From Microbacterium sp. SCN 70-27 (GTDB lineage: Bacteria > Actinomycetota > Actinomycetes > Actinomycetales > Microbacteriaceae): a stretch of DNA of 64,000 nucleotides. Position numbers and translations under genes: made by a program. This document shows positions 27,035 through 35,729 of this stretch, piece by piece. The stretch is taken from NCBI GenBank assembly GCA_001724425.1, contig MEEK01000009.1, positions 19,985-83,984 on the forward strand, given 5' to 3'. The notes beneath the pieces were generated by a model that was not told where the DNA came from, ran no database searches, and saw only the letters and a list, made by a program, of their open reading frames with translations. How positions within the stretch are numbered: position 1 is the first letter of the stretch; every line of letters begins with the position of its first letter.

Positions 27035-27736
27035 GTGGACACCCCGAACGGCGCCCCAGACGCCGGCGCGACCGGCGCCGACAAGACCGTTCTTTCGGGC
27101 CCGTTCGCCCGCTTGCGCAAGGCCAGCGACCGGGTTCCGACCAAATGGTTCGCGACGATCGGAACGACCCTCTTCGTCGTCGTGACGGCCGCGTTCGGCG
27201 GCCTGAACGCGGTGGCCGCGGTCGACGAACCGGTCCCGACGATCGCGACGGGTGTCGTGCACGAAAGCGCCCAGCTGAACATCACGGTGCAGCGGGCGGT
27301 GCTGATCGATTCCCTCCGCGGCGCCGGCGCCTTCCCCGACCGCGACAAGGGCGAGAGGCTCCTCGTGCTTCTCGTCGAGATCGAGAACCGGTGGCACGCA
27401 CCCGCGTCGGGATCGATGTTCGCGGGCCTTCTCGAGCCCACCTATCATCGCAACGTCGTGATCGACGGGATGGGCACCGTCGCCGACGGAATCGTCCGCG
27501 AAGACGACCAGACACTCAATCCGACCCTGCAGCCGCGAGTGCCTGCTGTGCTGGCATTCAGCTGGGTCGTCCCCGCCGACGCGTACCGCGACGGGCAGAC
27601 GCTGACGGTGCTCTTGAAGGACGCGGAGCTCCTCGAAGGACAGATGCTGTTCCACGGCGAGTACTGGTCGGCCCCCGAGCCGGCCGCGCGCGCCCAGGTG
27701 ACGATCGAGGATGTCGGGGCGGGGGCATCGCAGTGA
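27035..27736 (+). CDS. Uncharacterised membrane-anchored protein (first of three)
   Basis: I do not recognise a named family. The 233-residue protein has a short cytoplasmic N terminus, one membrane segment at about residues 40-62 (FATIGTTLFVVVTAAFGGLNAVAAV) and an extracytoplasmic beta-rich domain. Within it, GERLLVLLVEIENRW and AFSWVVPADAY resemble the immunoglobulin-like DUF4352 type of surface domain. The GTG at 27035 is chosen from the -10 box; an ATG at 27011 is the alternative. The stop overlaps the next start (GTGA), and two similarly built proteins follow, suggesting a surface-exposed complex. Confidence 0.72.
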   Translation: MDTPNGAPDAGATGADKTVLSGPFARLRKASDRVPTKWFATIGTTLFVVVTAAFGGLNAVAAVDEPVPTIATGVVHESAQLNITVQRAVLIDSLRGAGAFPDRDKGERLLVLLVEIENRWHAPASGSMFAGLLEPTYHRNVVIDGMGTVADGIVREDDQTLNPTLQPRVPAVLAFSWVVPADAYRDGQTLTVLLKDAELLEGQMLFHGEYWSAPEPAARAQVTIEDVGAGASQ

Positions 27737-28296
27737 GGGGCTGGACCGGCGCCGCCGTGGCCGTCGTCATGCTCGTGTGCGCGTGGTTCGTCTCCGGTGC
27801 GACGCCCGACGGCGAGAGGCGCCTCGAGGATCCCTTCATCGTCCCGGCAGCGGTTTCCACCTCGGTCGAGGGGCGCAACCTCGGCATCGAAGTGACCTCG
27901 CTCGTCCTCGCCGACCGCGTCTCGACGGGTGGCTGGTGGGCGGAGGGAACGTTCCTCGTCGTCGAACTGGATGCCTGGGCCGTGCGCACCGAATCGCCCG
28001 CGGCGCTGAGCGTCGCCAATCTCGTCATCGGCGACGACACGTATTCGGCGAGCGAGCGCCCGGGCGACTACGACGACGATGCGAGTCTCGCGGGGCGTGG
28101 GCTGTTCCTCGAGCATCCGCTCGCCGGGGCGATCGTCTTCGAGTTGCCGGCCGATGTCGCGACCGCGCACGGCACACTCCGGCTCGCGCTCAGCGGTGAG
28201 GTCGCCGACTCGGTCATCGTGGTGCCGGTCGACTTCGCGGGGCTCGAGCACCGTGCGGAGCAGGCGCTCCCCGACGTGGCGTGGGCGAACCCGTGA
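27733..28296 (+). CDS. Uncharacterised exported or membrane-anchored protein (second of three)
   Basis: A 187-residue protein with an N-terminal hydrophobic segment (about residues 3-22: GWTGAAVAVVMLVCAWFVSG) acting as signal or anchor, then a beta-rich domain (GIEVTSLVLADRVSTG, TFLVVELDAWAV, LFLEHPLAGAIVFELP). The LVVELDAWA pattern is similar in kind to the preceding protein, so the two may be distant relatives. GTG at 27733 overlaps the upstream stop and its own stop overlaps the next start, so the three genes are translated as a unit. Function unknown. Confidence 0.72.
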   Translation: MRGWTGAAVAVVMLVCAWFVSGATPDGERRLEDPFIVPAAVSTSVEGRNLGIEVTSLVLADRVSTGGWWAEGTFLVVELDAWAVRTESPAALSVANLVIGDDTYSASERPGDYDDDASLAGRGLFLEHPLAGAIVFELPADVATAHGTLRLALSGEVADSVIVVPVDFAGLEHRAEQALPDVAWANP

Positions 28297-28808
28297 GCGG
28301 CGGAGGATGGTGGCGCCGCAACGCCGGAGGACTCATCGCGTTGGCGGTGCTCGTGCCGGCATCGTGGTTCGCACTCGACACGATCGAGTTCGGTCTCGTG
28401 CGAAATCCCGTGCAGACGGTCGCACCCGGTGACACCGTGACGGTGGGGGCGAGCCGGTACGGCCCCGTGACCCTGTCGCCTCTCGACGCGGGGGCGGTGG
28501 GAGCCCCTGCGCAGTCGCGGCCGATGCTCGTGACGATTCCGGTGATCACGGAGGACGGCAAGAGCAGCTGCTTCGGCGCGGTGGTCACCGAATCGGCGAG
28601 CGGGCGCACCTGGCGCAGCGCCTCCTCCATGTTGCGCTGGGAGGCAGGCGAGGGACAGCAGGAGTCGTGCTCGTCAGACCCCGGGGCGAAGTTCGACCTC
28701 GTCACTCCGGTCCTCCTCGGTGACGACGCGGCTGGCCCCTACGAGGTCGTCGTCTCCGTCGGTCGCGAGAGCGACGTCCTCGACGTGCGTTTCCGCGTCG
28801 GCGACTGA
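28293..28808 (+). CDS. Uncharacterised membrane-anchored protein (third of three)
   Basis: A 171-residue protein with one N-terminal membrane segment (about residues 8-25: AGGLIALAVLVPASWFAL) and a small extracytoplasmic domain with two Cys residues about 40 apart (SSCFGAVV and QESCSSD) that could form a disulfide. GTG at 28293 overlaps the preceding stop as GTGA. Its last 135 nt run antisense to the 3' end of the convergent membrane protein gene; both frames are open and look genuine. Function unknown. Confidence 0.7.
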   Translation: MSGGGWWRRNAGGLIALAVLVPASWFALDTIEFGLVRNPVQTVAPGDTVTVGASRYGPVTLSPLDAGAVGAPAQSRPMLVTIPVITEDGKSSCFGAVVTESASGRTWRSASSMLRWEAGEGQQESCSSDPGAKFDLVTPVLLGDDAAGPYEVVVSVGRESDVLDVRFRVGD

Positions 28809-30032
28809 CGAGTCCTCCAGCGCCCCGACGGTGCGGTCGTACGTCGCCGCGATCAGGGCGACCCGGAGCGGCTCGAACAGCACGGTGACGATCGCGACCA
28901 CCCCGACGGAGGCGGGCACCCAGAACTGGTGCACGTCTTGCGGCCCGATCGCGCGTCCCACACCCACGAGCGCCCACTGCTGCGCGAACGCGAGCAGCGT
29001 GAAGCACAGCACGTAGCCCGCGATCACGACGGGCCCGGCGCCCCACATGAGGATGAGCGCCGCGCCGATCGATCGGAATGGCGCCACGATCGACGCGCCG
29101 ATGTCGGCGAGCCGACGTCGCAGCCGCGCGGGGAGCTTTGCGTAGCGGTCGCGGGTCGCACGCAGGCGGGCGCCGGCCAACCGCGGCGCTGCCGCCTTCA
29201 CCGCCTGCCCGTAGATGACTCCCGCGATCGTGAGCCAGGCGACGGGAAGCAGGATGACTCCTCCCGCCTCTCCGAGCAGCCATTCCACGCCGTCCCACGC
29301 GACGCCGAAGGGTGCGAGCCACCCCGTGAGCCCGGCACGGAAATCCCCGAGCCACACGATCGCCTGACGCGACTGAATCCACGTCTGCACGATGCCGAGG
29401 AGGTCGGAGACGACGTAGACGGCGAGGTAGACCCAGAGCACCTCGAGGTACACGGCGATGACGCCGAACACGGCAGCCCCCGAGCGACGAGGAAGCCTCT
29501 TCGCGAACCGCTTGTAGAGCCACCGCCCGGTGAACGCGAGGACGACGATCCCGATCGTCGTGGCGTTGAGGCCGAGGTCGGTGATTCGCCCCGCCGTGTC
29601 GTACGTCTCGAGCCGAGCCGCCGCGGCGAGCCCCCACCAGCTGCTCCATTGGGACGCGTCGTTGATGTACGTCGTCACGTCTTCGCGGATGAACCCCCAC
29701 GCGGCGTAGAACGCGACGAAGGGGAGGATGCCGCCGAGCACGCCGTCGAGGAAGGAGATCCTGCGCGCGCGCTCGCCGTCCGGGAGGGGGGCGAGCTGCG
29801 CGAGCCGCGGCATGTCAGGCCGCAGCACGAGAAGCATCGCGACGTAGGCGACGAGCAGCGCGAGTGCGGCGAGCGGGAGCAGCAGGATGCCACCGACGGC
29901 GCTGGCCGCCCCGACGAACGACGCGAGCCGCAGGGCCAGGAAGTGGACGAGCGTGCCGCCGAGCATCCAGGCGAGCAGCACCGGCCACCGCCTCGCGAGC
30001 AGGCGACCCGCATGGGCGAGGACGGACGGCAC
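28674..30032 (-). CDS. Polytopic membrane protein of unknown function
   Basis: A 452-residue integral membrane protein with about eight hydrophobic segments (for example WPVLLAWMLGGTLVHFLAL, GVLGGILPFVAFYAAWGF, AVFGVIAVYLEVLWVYLAVYVV, AGGVILLPVAWLTIAGVIYG, GPVVIAGYVLCFTLLAF). It ends with an acidic hydrophilic tail of about 45 residues, and that tail is exactly the part antisense to the convergent gene. The start is GTG at 30032. It faces the three anchored proteins at 27035-28808 tail to tail, so a shared role in the envelope is possible but only suggested by position. No family recognised. Confidence 0.75.
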   Translation of the reverse strand: MPSVLAHAGRLLARRWPVLLAWMLGGTLVHFLALRLASFVGAASAVGGILLLPLAALALLVAYVAMLLVLRPDMPRLAQLAPLPDGERARRISFLDGVLGGILPFVAFYAAWGFIREDVTTYINDASQWSSWWGLAAAARLETYDTAGRITDLGLNATTIGIVVLAFTGRWLYKRFAKRLPRRSGAAVFGVIAVYLEVLWVYLAVYVVSDLLGIVQTWIQSRQAIVWLGDFRAGLTGWLAPFGVAWDGVEWLLGEAGGVILLPVAWLTIAGVIYGQAVKAAAPRLAGARLRATRDRYAKLPARLRRRLADIGASIVAPFRSIGAALILMWGAGPVVIAGYVLCFTLLAFAQQWALVGVGRAIGPQDVHQFWVPASVGVVAIVTVLFEPLRVALIAATYDRTVGALEDSSVADAETHVEDVALATDGDDDLVGASRVVTEEDRSDEVELRPGV

Positions 30033-30056
30033 CCGATCAGGCTACCGTGCCGCCGA

Positions 30057-30617
30057 TCACTCCCATGTGCTCGGCGCCGGGGCCTTCGTCGAGGGGAGCG
30101 CCGCCCCCTCGGCCCAATCGGTGATCCACTCGGGAAGAGGCGGCAGATCGTCGGGGCGACCGAGGGCCTCGAACAGCTCCTCCGTGTTGACGACGCCGCC
30201 GCTCTTGCGGAGGAACCGTGCGCGCACGATCATCTCGGCGTAGACCTCGCCCTTCACGACGGCACGGTGGATCTGATACACCGCCTTGTCGTCGTGACCG
30301 TACAGTCGCGACTCGACCGTGAACCGCTGCCACAGCTGCAGCGACTTGCGGAAGGTCACGGTCTCGCTCGCGACGACGGCGTACCAGTCGCGCGCCGCCA
30401 TGGCATCCCAGATGCCGGTGCGAATGAGGAGATCGAATCGCCCGAGGTCGAACAGCGATGCGTAGCGCCCGTTGTTCATGTGCATGAGGAGGTCGATGTC
30501 GGTGGGGAGCGTTGTCAGGCGCACGCGCCCCACCGAATGCGGCGGGATCGGCCCGTGGCGACGCAGCAGAGCCTTCGCGCGCAGGATCGTCAGCAGGGTC
30601 CGCCACCACACGTTCAC
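30057..30617 (-). CDS. Acyl-CoA thioesterase-like hotdog protein
   Basis: About 186 residues of the hotdog thioesterase type: TTLPTDIDLLMHMNNGRYASLFDLGRFDLL is the diagnostic substrate-binding helix region, with the Asp/Asn-rich MNNGRY motif, followed by VASETVTFRKSLQLWQRFTVESRL and RARFLRKSG. Predicted to hydrolyse acyl-CoA or a related thioester in the cytoplasm. GTG at 30617 is preferred because TAGTCT lies 8 nt upstream and homologues usually begin near VNVWWR; GTG at 30638 is the alternative. It is divergent from the GNAT gene. Confidence 0.8.
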   Translation of the reverse strand: MNVWWRTLLTILRAKALLRRHGPIPPHSVGRVRLTTLPTDIDLLMHMNNGRYASLFDLGRFDLLIRTGIWDAMAARDWYAVVASETVTFRKSLQLWQRFTVESRLYGHDDKAVYQIHRAVVKGEVYAEMIVRARFLRKSGGVVNTEELFEALGRPDDLPPLPEWITDWAEGAALPSTKAPAPSTWE

Positions 30618-30712
30618 GAGGCGCGAGACTAGTCCCACCCACGGCTCCCCGGTGAATTCGATTGTGGGAAACCTCCAGTCGAGAGGCCCGCGTTCGTGCC
30701 GCCCCGTTTCGA

Positions 30713-30742
30713 TTTCGCGTTTTCACAGCCCGGACGTAGAGT
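30713..30742 (+). promoter_or_regulatory. Candidate leaderless promoter of the GNAT gene
   Basis: TTTCGC (30713-30718) and TAGAGT (30737-30742) are spaced 18 bp; the ATG is 6 nt after the -10 box at 30749 and has no ribosome site. Confidence 0.45.
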
Positions 30743-30748
30743 CTGGCC

Positions 30749-31279
30749 ATGGAAGCGACCGCCGACACCACCCCGTCGACCAACGCACTGACCGACATCG
30801 TCGTCCGTCCCGTCCGCGATGTGGATGCCGAGGCGCTCGGCCGTGTCCACGCCACCTGCTGGCACGAGACCTACGACCACCTCATCAGCAAGGCTGCTCT
30901 CGAGAAGGTCTCCCCCAAGCGACTCGCCGAACTGTGGACGCACTGGGCCGCTCAGGGCCCGGAGTTCAAGATGTTCGCCGCGCTCGTCGACGGCGAGATC
31001 GTCGGCTTCGCCGGATCGGGACCCGCGCGCGACCGCGACGCTCCCCGCACCCGCGAGCTCTACTTCATCTACCTGCTCGGCGCGTACCACGGCGCCGGCA
31101 TCGGTCAGCGCCTGTTCGACGCCGCCGTCGAAGAGGGCGAAGAGGTCTACCTGTGGGTTGCCGACGACAACCCGCGCGCGCACCGCTTCTACGTGCGCAA
31201 CGGCTTCACCCTCGACGGCGCGACCCACACGGAGCCCTTCCTCGGCGAGACGCTCACCGAAGTCCGTTTCGTGCGCTGA
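30749..31279 (+). CDS. GNAT-family N-acetyltransferase
   Basis: A 176-residue acetyl-CoA-dependent transferase. The N-terminal part VRPVRDVDAEALGRVHATCWHETYDHLIS is typical of the group often annotated as ribosomal-protein- or amine-acetylating GNATs. Motif A is LYFIYLLGAYHGAGIGQRLFDAAV with the Q/RxxGxG/A-type loop, and motif B is WVADDNPRAHRFYVRNGFTLDG. No partner gene indicates the substrate. The start is supported by the -10 element 6 nt upstream. The acyl-CoA synthetase gene follows 36 nt downstream and may be co-transcribed. Confidence 0.87.
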   Translation: MEATADTTPSTNALTDIVVRPVRDVDAEALGRVHATCWHETYDHLISKAALEKVSPKRLAELWTHWAAQGPEFKMFAALVDGEIVGFAGSGPARDRDAPRTRELYFIYLLGAYHGAGIGQRLFDAAVEEGEEVYLWVADDNPRAHRFYVRNGFTLDGATHTEPFLGETLTEVRFVR

Positions 31280-31315
31280 CGCACGGCCCCGCCGCTCTCG
31301 AGAAAGCCGCCTGCC

Positions 31316-33022
31316 ATGGCATCCACCCCTGCCGGCGATGCGTTCCGCCGCGCCCGCGATCTGCTGCTGACCCACCGCGACGACCCGGCGGCCGCCCGTG
31401 CCGCATTCGAGTGGCCCGACGTCGGCGACCACTTCAACTGGGCGGTCGACTGGTTCGACCAGATCGCCGACGGCAATGACGCGGTGGCGCTGCGCGTCGT
31501 CGAGGAGGACGGCTCGGAGGCCTCCCGCACGTTCGCACAACTGCGCGATCGCTCCAATCAGGTCGCCAACTGGTTCGCCTCGATCGGCATCCGTCGCGGC
31601 GACCCCGTCATGCTGATGGTCGACAACCGCGTCGAGCTGTGGGAGACGATGCTCGCCGTCATGAAGGCGGGTGCGGTGATCCTGCCGACGTCGATCGTGC
31701 TCGGCCCCGCGGAGCTCGCCGAGCGCATCGACCGCGCCGGCGTGCGCGCTGTCGTGGCCGATACGACGGATGCCGCGAAGTTCGACGACCTCGACCCCGA
31801 CCTCGTGCGGGTGATCATCGGGGGCGAGCGCGCCGGCTGGCATCCGTTCACGGATGCCGACACCGCGTCCACCGCAGCGCCGGGTGTCGTCGTCGACTCG
31901 GGCGACGCGTCGATCGTCTACTTCACGAGCGGCACGACCTCACGCCCCAAGATGGTCGAGCACACCCACCTGTCGTACCCGGTCGGGCACCTCTCGACGA
32001 TGTACTGGATCGGCGTGCAGCCGGGCGACGTGCACATGACGATCAGCGCGCCGGGGTGGGGCAAGCACGCGTGGAGCCTCTTCTTCGCGCCGTGGATCGC
32101 GGAGGCGAGCGTCTTCGTCTACAACTACCGTCGCTTCGACGCCGCGGCCCTCGCCGAGCAGCTCGACCGCGCCGACGTGAACACGTTCTGCGCGCCGCCG
32201 ACCGTGTGGCGCATGCTCATCCAGGCCGACCTCGAGAAGCGCCCCCGCGCCCTCCGCGAGCTGCTGTCGGCCGGCGAACCCCTGAACCCCGAGGTCATCG
32301 CGACGATGCGCCGCTGGTGGGGCCTCGAGATCCGCGACGGGTACGGCCAGACCGAGCTCACCGCTGTGATCGGCAACACCCCGGGCGTCCCCGTGAAGCC
32401 GGGCTCGATGGGCAAGGCCCTGCCGGGTGTCGAGATCGTGCTGCTCGATCCGATCACGGGCGAGCCGGCGGACGAGGGCGAGATCTGCCTGCCGACCGAT
32501 CCGGTGCGACCCCTCAACCTCATGGCCGGGTACCTCGGCGAGCCCGAGCGCACGGGGCGCGCGATCCACGACGGGCACTTCCACACGAGCGATGTCGCCG
32601 TGCGGGATGCCGACGGGTTCCTCACTTTCATCGGCCGCACCGACGATGTGTTCAAGGCCAGCGACTTCAAGGTGTCGCCGTTCGAGGTCGAATCGATCCT
32701 GCTCGAGCACCCCGCGGTCGCCGAAGCCGGCGTCGTCGGGGCGCCCGACGCGGTGCGCCTGAACGTCGTGAAGGCCTACGTCGCCCTCGTTCCGGGAGCG
32801 ACGGCGGATGCCGAGACCGCGCACAGCATCCTCGCGCACGCCCGCCGGAGCATGCCGCCCTACATGCGGGTGCGCCGCGTCGAGTTCGCCGAGCTCCCGA
32901 AGACGATCTCGGGCAAGATCCGCCGCGTCGAGCTGCGCGAGCGCGAGCAGGAGCTCGCCGAGGCCCGCATCGAGACCGAGTTCCGCGAGAGCGACTTCCC
33001 GGCGCTGAAGAGCGGGAACTGA
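31316..33022 (+). CDS. Acyl-CoA synthetase (AMP-forming)
   Basis: Activates a carboxylic acid to its acyl-CoA through an acyl-adenylate. It has 568 residues. The P-loop-like motif is IVYFTSGTTSRPKM, then SAPGWGKHAW, the adenylate motif RDGYGQTELTA, the TGD-like region FHTSDVAVRDADGFLTFIGRTDDVFKASDFKVSPFEVES, and the catalytic Lys region PKTISGKIRR. The GWGKHAW and FxGRTDDVFK motifs place it near acetyl/medium-chain synthetases (ACSM-like). It converges on the cytochrome b-ETF operon and is close to acyl-CoA dehydrogenase and enoyl-CoA hydratase genes, which suggests a fatty or branched-acid substrate. Confidence 0.9.
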   Translation: MASTPAGDAFRRARDLLLTHRDDPAAARAAFEWPDVGDHFNWAVDWFDQIADGNDAVALRVVEEDGSEASRTFAQLRDRSNQVANWFASIGIRRGDPVMLMVDNRVELWETMLAVMKAGAVILPTSIVLGPAELAERIDRAGVRAVVADTTDAAKFDDLDPDLVRVIIGGERAGWHPFTDADTASTAAPGVVVDSGDASIVYFTSGTTSRPKMVEHTHLSYPVGHLSTMYWIGVQPGDVHMTISAPGWGKHAWSLFFAPWIAEASVFVYNYRRFDAAALAEQLDRADVNTFCAPPTVWRMLIQADLEKRPRALRELLSAGEPLNPEVIATMRRWWGLEIRDGYGQTELTAVIGNTPGVPVKPGSMGKALPGVEIVLLDPITGEPADEGEICLPTDPVRPLNLMAGYLGEPERTGRAIHDGHFHTSDVAVRDADGFLTFIGRTDDVFKASDFKVSPFEVESILLEHPAVAEAGVVGAPDAVRLNVVKAYVALVPGATADAETAHSILAHARRSMPPYMRVRRVEFAELPKTISGKIRRVELREREQELAEARIETEFRESDFPALKSGN

Positions 33023-33033
33023 CCCGCCGCGCC

Positions 33034-34743
33034 TCAGCGCCCCGAGACGGTGCCGAACATCCGCGCGATCGGCGCGAGGACGAGCGGGCGCGCGGCGACC
33101 CACGCGACCGCGATGACGACGAGGGATGCCACGAAGAACCAGAAGCCCGTCCAGTTGTCCGCGTAGGCGTTCGGGTCGACGGAGCCCTGCGCGGCGTACA
33201 TGTGGTTGAGGTTCCGCAGCGCGCCGGTCGCGAACACGAGGAACACGTGGATCGCGATGAACACGACGAAGAACAGCATCGTCGGGAAGTGGAGCTTCCG
33301 CGCCCACTCGATGGGGTACGCGGCGCTCAGCTTCTCGTTCTTCTTCGGCCACAGGCCGCTCATGCGGAAGCCCGTCACGATCGCCAGGGGCGCCGCGATG
33401 AACACCGTCGAGAAGTAGGCGAGCTGCTGCAGCGCGTTGTAGTTCACCCAGCCGTTCTCCGTCGGCCAGTCGAGCGAGACGTACTGCAGGGCGGCGCTCA
33501 CCGCATTCGGGATGACCTCCCAGCTCGTCGGCACGATGCGCATCCACTGTCCCGTGACGAACAGCAGCACGACGAAGACGAGGCCGTTGAGGATCCACAG
33601 CAGGTCGAGCGACTGGTGGAACCAGATCGTGAGACTCGTCTTGCCCTTCGGGTTCCGCTTCGGGGTCCAGAAAACGGCGGGGCGCTTCTCGTGCCGGATC
33701 GTGAGGCCCGACCGGATGATCAGCACCATCAGGAAGACGTTGAAGAAGTGCTGCCACCCGAGCCATGCCGGCAGGCCCACGGGTGCTCCGTCGGGCAGGT
33801 GGTACTCGCCGGGGTATGTCACGAGGAAGTCCTGGAGCGCGGGAAGGCTCAGCAGGAAGCGCACGAGCAGCACTGCCATGCCGGCCGCGAACAGGAGCGC
33901 GGCACCGCCGACGATGACAGCGCCCGCCCACTGCGCCTTCGTGAACGGGCCGATGCGCGCGGGCTCCGGCTTCGCGACAGGGCGATGGGATGCCGCTCGG
34001 CCCGGCCACACGGTCGGCGTGAACGGGAGCGGGGCGAGGTCACGTGCGGGCGCGACCGCCGCGGGGGGCGTCTCGGCGGGCATCGCGACAGCCGATCCGG
34101 CTGCCGCCGGGGTGGCATCCGCGGCCGAGGTCGCCGCGGCGGCCTCCGCGGGAGCCGCCGCGGCAGGCGCAGGCATCCGCGCCGCCGCGAGGTCGGGCCA
34201 GGCCGCACCGCCGGGTTCGCGGGGCAATCCACGTCGGACGGGCACCGTCGAGGCTTCGGCCGTGCTCGCGGGGACGGCGGCGGACGATGCCGCTACGGGC
34301 GCCGCGGATACGGGTGCGGCCTCTGCGCTGGACGCAACAGCCGCTGCGGTGGCGATCGCGGCCTCCTCGGCCACCGCGGGCGTCGCCGTCTTGGCGGGCG
34401 CCTCGGCGATCTCGGGCCACGGGTCACCGCCCGCGACGCGGGGCAGCCCGCGGCGCACGGCGACCGGCGCTGCGCCGGCTGCCGATGCGAGCGGCACGGC
34501 CTCGTCGGCGGGCGCACGGACGGCGTCCGCCTGCGCGGAGCCGGTCACCCCGGTCGACTGCGGCGCCTCCACAGGGGTCGCGCCGACAGCAGCCGCGGCA
34601 CCCGCAGCATCCGACGCGATAGCCAATCCGGGCGACGCCTCCGCAATCCCCGCGTCGACCGGCGCAGCGCCGGCCGGAGGCCAGGGGTCGCCGCCGGGCG
34701 AGCGGGGCAGACCGCGGCGGAGCGCCGATCCGTACGTGGCCAT
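33034..34743 (-). CDS. Cytochrome b/b561-like membrane protein with long repeat-bearing N-terminal extension, coupled to ETF
   Basis: A 569-residue protein in two parts. Residues 1 to about 265 are Ala/Pro-rich, probably disordered and cytoplasmic, and carry three copies of an RRGLPR..GG..WP motif (about 9-22, 97-110 and 170-183). Residues about 270-550 hold five to six membrane segments with His residues at or near membrane boundaries (about H332, H376, H485, H499) that could ligate heme, as in cytochrome b561/formate-dehydrogenase gamma-type subunits. It is 6 nt downstream of etfA in the etfB-etfA order. The inferred role is passing electrons from reduced ETF to the quinone pool or respiratory chain, in place of ETF:quinone oxidoreductase. 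Function is inferred from context. Confidence 0.78.
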   Translation of the reverse strand: MATYGSALRRGLPRSPGGDPWPPAGAAPVDAGIAEASPGLAIASDAAGAAAAVGATPVEAPQSTGVTGSAQADAVRAPADEAVPLASAAGAAPVAVRRGLPRVAGGDPWPEIAEAPAKTATPAVAEEAAIATAAAVASSAEAAPVSAAPVAASSAAVPASTAEASTVPVRRGLPREPGGAAWPDLAAARMPAPAAAAPAEAAAATSAADATPAAAGSAVAMPAETPPAAVAPARDLAPLPFTPTVWPGRAASHRPVAKPEPARIGPFTKAQWAGAVIVGGAALLFAAGMAVLLVRFLLSLPALQDFLVTYPGEYHLPDGAPVGLPAWLGWQHFFNVFLMVLIIRSGLTIRHEKRPAVFWTPKRNPKGKTSLTIWFHQSLDLLWILNGLVFVVLLFVTGQWMRIVPTSWEVIPNAVSAALQYVSLDWPTENGWVNYNALQQLAYFSTVFIAAPLAIVTGFRMSGLWPKKNEKLSAAYPIEWARKLHFPTMLFFVVFIAIHVFLVFATGALRNLNHMYAAQGSVDPNAYADNWTGFWFFVASLVVIAVAWVAARPLVLAPIARMFGTVSGR

Positions 34744-34749
34744 CGAGGG

Positions 34750-35718
34750 TTACGCCTTCTTCGCCTCGAGGGCGGCGATCAGCTGCGGGACGACCTGGAA
34801 CACGTCGCCCACGATGCCGTAGTCGGCGATCTCGAAGATCGGAGCGTCGCCGTCTTTATTGATCGCGACGATCGTCTTCGCGGTCTGCATGCCCGCCTTG
34901 TGTTGGATCGCGCCCGATATGCCGAGAGCGACATACAGCTGGGGCGACACCGACACGCCCGTCTGTCCGACCTGGTGCGAGTACGGGATGTACCCGGCGT
35001 CGACCGCGGCGCGCGAGGCACCGACGGCGGCACCGAGGGCGTCGGCGAGCTGCTCAGCGAGCTGGAACCCATCCTTCGAGCCGAGTCCACGGCCACCCGA
35101 GACGACCTTCGCCGCCCCCCGCAGCTCCGGACGGCTGGATGCCTCGACGACGGCATCCACCGAGTCGACGGTCGCCGCAGGCTTGCCCGAGGCGTCGACG
35201 ACGAGTGGCGCAGTGTCGAGCGTGTGCGCCTCGGCACGGGCATCGATCGCGCCCTGGCGCACCGTGATCACCGGCGCGCCGAACGTCGGGGCGGACGTCG
35301 CGTTGTACGCCCCGCCGTAGACGGAGTGCTGTGCGAGGACACCCTCCTCATCGCGCAGGACACCGACCGCGTCGACCGAGAGGGCGAGCGCCCGGCGGGC
35401 GGCGAAACGTCCGGCCACGTCGCGGCCCTCGATCGAGTTGGAGATGAGCACCGCGTCGGGTGCCACGAGGGTGAAGGCGGATGCCAGGGCATCCGCCGCG
35501 GGCACCGTGAGCCCCGCGGCGGGCGCCGCCGTCAGCACGACCGCGGCGCCGAGCGCTGCGGCGTCCGCCGCGAGCTCGGCGTTCTCGTGCACGATCAGCG
35601 CGACGGGCGTGCCGACCTGCGCGGCCGCGCCCAGCAGGCCCGCCGACGACGAGGCCAGCTCGCCCGTCGGGGTGACGTCCAGCAGGACGAGGATCGAATC
35701 CGCAGCGAAATCAGTCAT
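34750..35718 (-). CDS. etfA: Electron transfer flavoprotein alpha subunit
   Basis: FAD-binding subunit of ETF, which accepts electrons from acyl-CoA dehydrogenases. About 322 residues. The C-terminal FAD domain shows [69 protein letters not shown] and [23 protein letters not shown], all diagnostic. The ATG at 35718 has GAGGG upstream; a GTG at 35733 overlapping the etfB stop is possible. It sits between etfB and the membrane cytochrome gene, and an acyl-CoA dehydrogenase (donor) is encoded 2 kb upstream on the same strand. Confidence 0.94.
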   Translation of the reverse strand: MTDFAADSILVLLDVTPTGELASSSAGLLGAAAQVGTPVALIVHENAELAADAAALGAAVVLTAAPAAGLTVPAADALASAFTLVAPDAVLISNSIEGRDVAGRFAARRALALSVDAVGVLRDEEGVLAQHSVYGGAYNATSAPTFGAPVITVRQGAIDARAEAHTLDTAPLVVDASGKPAATVDSVDAVVEASSRPELRGAAKVVSGGRGLGSKDGFQLAEQLADALGAAVGASRAAVDAGYIPYSHQVGQTGVSVSPQLYVALGISGAIQHKAGMQTAKTIVAINKDGDAPIFEIADYGIVGDVFQVVPQLIAALEAKKA

Positions 35719-35729
35719 GTCCGTCGCCC

